From Lojkania enalia (lineage: Eukaryota > Ascomycota > Dothideomycetes > Pleosporales): a stretch of DNA of 21,650 nt. Positions 19,300 through 21,650 of the stretch are shown piece after piece (within the stretch, counting starts at the first letter, position 1; each line of letters opens with the position of its first letter). The notes below the pieces were generated by a model that was not told the origin of the DNA, ran no database searches, and saw only the letters and a list, made by a program, of their open reading frames with translations. Location: assembly GCA_010094045.1 (NCBI GenBank), contig ML986589.1, positions 168,479 through 190,128 of the forward strand, given 5' to 3'. A program made the translations under genes and the position numbers.

Positions 19300-20880
19300 G
19301 ATTATTCTATAGAAACCTCTATATTCTTCTAATATATATAAGAATTATATCTAGTTTTACTACAGCAGCTATAGTACGTTTTATACTATCCGCTTATACC
19401 TAATCGCACCCTAAATTAGCGTATTATAGCTTAAGTTTCCTCCTTATTATCTTTTTTAGTAATAATTATCTCTTCTTATACTTTTATTAGGGTCCCTTGC
19501 GTCTAAATCCGCCTTTTTTTCTACTATTTCCGTTTTATTACTACTTTATTTACTTCTTAAAAGCTAACGATTTTATCGTATATTAAACCGATCTGATATA
19601 TTACTTTTATAGAGCCTTTCTTAAGCTAATTTAGCTTCTTAATAATAGAAGCTAGCGAAAAGTTTATATCCCTTTAAATCCGATTATAAATTAATATTAA
19701 TTAAGCTTCTAGCTCGCGCGTATTATTTAGTATTTTTACTTCTTATAAAGTATTATCTTATACTAGTAGTATTAGTATATAAAGCTTTATATTAAGCTTT
19801 AAAAATACTATTTTTAGATTAAATAGAACTAAACTAGCTCCTTAAAAGCTTATATAAATATTATCCTTTATAATTAATATATCAAAAGCAGCTTTAAAGG
19901 CTAGAAAGAACTTAAGTTTTATAATATAGTTAATATAATTGTATGCTAAAACTGAGATCTAATTTCTATATATACGTTTTAACAGTAAGAAGTAGCCTAT
20001 ATTTAGTAGCTGTAATAGGTGTAATAAATAAGCTAGTATATAGAGTTTCTAGAAATTAAATAAGTTATAGCTGTTATAGCTATTAAAAATTAGTAGTTAA
20101 TATATATCTACTATATAATCTCTTATATATCTATAAAAGTACTTTAACTACTTAATACTAAGTTTATTTATTATCTAGCTATTCTTACTAATTATAATAG
20201 CCTAGTTCTTAGGTATATCGTCGCTTTCGTACTAGGTAGAGAGATAGTAGTAGCTAGTAATAATAATAAAGGGTAGGAGCGTCTAGCTAGTAGTATTAAT
20301 CTTCTAAATTACTAAAATCTATTTATAATTACCTAATTAAATTACTTTTAGTTAATTATATCTCTCTATACTTATAATAACTAGTTATAATAAGATAATA
20401 CTTATTTAAAAGCTAGATTTGTTAAAGTTATATATATCTTTATCTATAATATTATACTTCTTTTTAGTATACTATATAAGCTTAAACTAACCTTTAATTA
20501 CCTTAAAATTTTCGTATAGAGCTTTCTAGTAATTATAAAGCTAATTTAGGCGTGTTTTAAACTTAGAAGTATATCTAATAAAGTTTCTAGGCTAATATAT
20601 ACTAATCTAGCCTATACCGTACTTAGTAAGTAAGCTATTAGCTATATCTTATATAGTAGCTAAAATAGGCGTAAATTCTCGCGAATCTAGGTTAAATATA
20701 TATTAAATAATAACCTCCTCTTTAAGTTTCGTTAGTCTCTTTAAGTTAGACTTATAATTATATTATAAGCGGATTCCGGTATATTATTAGTATACGGTTA
20801 TTTGAATTATATTAAATATTAAAGCAGCGCGTCTTTTACTTTTTATTTAGCTTCTTTTAGTAGCTAAAAAGGCTAAGTTT
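19300..20880 (-). pseudogene. Dead DDE_1 transposase of copy J
   Basis: A minus-strand Fot1/pogo-type transposase in one frame with many stops. From the N-terminus: RRAALIFN (HTH, about 20800-20840), LTKLKEEVII and YIFNLDSREFTPILATI (about 20675-20745), DIANSLLTKYG, RNFIRYTSKFK, KVIKG-stop-FKLI, then YNFNKSSF with Asp 1 to Asn (codon at 20421-20423). Asp 2 is Asn in LLIFNSYNSY (near 20085). Asp 3 is Asn in LLNIGYF (near 20010). FLAFKAAFD lies near 19890. A knuckle relic is at 19332-19373, where only the second Cys survives. All three catalytic acids are lost. Confidence 0.85.
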
Positions 20881-20964
20881 ACTTAATTCTTATTTTAGGC
20901 TATATTTTTATTATTTTGTTATTATATTATTATTAAAAGCTTAGGTGTTATATTTTAGTAATAG

Positions 20965-21059
20965 AGTAGACCGCTTACTTATATAGGCCGCTTATTTATA
21001 TAAGCTGCTCGTTTATATAGGCTGTTTACTTATATAGGCCGCTCGTTTATAAGATATAT
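20965..21059 (-). repeat. Right TIR of copy J, expanded to five 17-bp units
   Basis: Five head-to-tail units at 20965, 20982, 20999, 21016 and 21033, typified by GGCCGCTTATTTATATA in register-shifted form, then the 10-bp tip 21050-21059. The units differ by several transitions, so this expansion is older than that of copy E. Confidence 0.88.
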
Positions 21060-21223
21060 TATATATTAATAACTTTTAAATTCTCTTATTTTATTTTTTA
21101 ATAATTTTTTACTTAATTAAAGACTATTTTAAACTTATTTATATATACTATAAATCGTTTAGACTAATTCTTTTCTATAGATATTTTACTATATATATCT
21201 AATAGTTTATCTACTATATTTAG
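21060..21223 (-). mobile_element. K: family 1 transposon fragment, part 2
   Basis: Continuation of K after J, aligning with about 10832-10998 of copy E (ATTCTCTTATTTTATT, then CTATAGATATTTTACTA). The similarity stops abruptly near 21223, inside what would be transposase coding sequence, so K is truncated on both sides and has no TIR. Confidence 0.75.
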
Positions 21224-21275
21224 GCTAGTAAATAGGGTATATAGTACCTTACCTAGGTTAAGATTGGGTTCGGGG

Positions 21276-21405
21276 TTTTTAGCGCTGGGGTTAGAGTTAA
21301 GGTAGAGTTCTTAATACTAGGGTATAAGTTAGGTAGGGGTTCTTAGTATTAAGGTTAAGGTTAGGGTAGGATTCTTAGCGCTGGGGTATAAGGTTAAGGT
21401 AGGGG
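21276..21405. repeat. G-rich 32-bp minisatellite, four units
   Basis: Units at 21276-21307, 21308-21339, 21340-21371 and 21372-21405 (32, 32, 32 and 34 bp). Each starts TTCTTA or TTTTTA, continues with AGCGCTGGGG or ATACTAGGG-like sequence, and ends with GGTTAAGGTAGGGG-like sequence. All G-rich bases are on the plus strand. It is markedly richer in G, TpG and CpA than the rest of the window. Confidence 0.85.
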
Positions 21406-21650
21406 TACCCTATAAGGTTCCTCTATAATTATAGGAAATAATTATATATTATATATTAAATATTTATTACTATAAATTATTATAGTAGAGAACTAGTTTT
21501 ATTTAAAGTAGCCTTTTCTAAGCCTAAGACTACCTAGGGATTATAACTCTAATCTAATAGAAGACTAAACTTCTTATAGTATTACTTTACTAAATATATA
21601 TCCTTATTTTAGATAGTAATCTACTTTACGTAAATTGCGTTTATATTATA
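21406..21650. other. Unrecognised AT-rich DNA at the right edge
   Basis: No gene, transposon terminus or match to the other elements is seen. A small imperfect palindrome around TATAATTATA lies at 21418-21437. Together with 21224-21275 and the minisatellite, this is the only part not explained by the five transposon families or the gypsy element. Confidence 0.4.

Larger units (their letters stand above)
19182..21059 (-). mobile_element. Copy J: complete family 5 Fot1/pogo-like transposon (1878 bp)
   Basis: Inserted in K with TA 19180-19181 and 21060-21061. Rejoining the flanks gives AAACTATATTAATAAC-like sequence, matching copy E near 10826-10842. The left terminus has two 17-bp units and the right terminus five. 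The tips are ACGTACCTTA at the left and rc(ATATATCTTA) at the right. The transposase is on the minus strand. Confidence 0.9.

Noticed and set aside
21350..21372. True telomere array
   Set aside because: Only one or two TTAGGG-like units occur within a 32-bp repeat, and unique DNA continues to the right. Telomeric origin is at most a hypothesis.

Overview
The window is a stretch of AT-rich, gene-free fungal heterochromatin made almost wholly of nested, dead transposable elements. CpA and TpG are very scarce, TpA is dominant, reading frames are full of TAA/TAG stops, and homologous copies differ mainly by C-to-T and G-to-A changes. This is the footprint of repeat-induced point mutation (RIP), so the source is most likely a filamentous ascomycete (Pezizomycotina). 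No intact host gene, tRNA or rRNA is visible. The only ORFs above about 60 codons are fragments or shadows of dead transposases or TIR artefacts.

The base layer is at least two minus-strand copies of a Ty3/gypsy LTR retrotransposon, H1 and H2. H1 is 3811-4609 plus 8863-9356. H2 is 11428-12285 plus 14135-15127 plus 16302 to about 18383. Gag with its zinc knuckle, protease, reverse transcriptase and RNase H can all still be read. Integrase and clear LTRs are not seen.

Into this base, Fot1/pogo-type DNA transposons of about 1.85 kb have inserted. They carry a DDE_1 transposase with N-terminal HTH/CENP-B-like DNA binding and a C-terminal CCHC knuckle, and each insertion duplicated a TA. Five families are distinguishable: family 1 (A, B, C, E, E0, G, K), family 2 (I), family 3 (D), family 4 (F, F2) and family 5 (J). 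The nesting can be read from flanks: F2 in H1; A and I in F2; B in H1, C in B, D in C; G and F in H2; J in K. E lies at the junction between H1 and H2.

Every family shares one terminal design: a 10-bp tip, ancestrally ACGT..., followed by two tandem 17-bp direct repeats. The repeat sequence differs completely between families, but the period does not. Two copies have expanded this array, E to 11 units and J to 5.

The right edge (21224-21650) lies outside the recognisable elements. It holds a G-rich 32-bp minisatellite of four units that has escaped strong RIP, followed by unrecognised AT-rich DNA.

Transposase and retroelement boundaries are read by eye from translation and alignment between copies. 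Transposon ends with a TA duplication are exact to about 1-2 bases. Coding ends are approximate.
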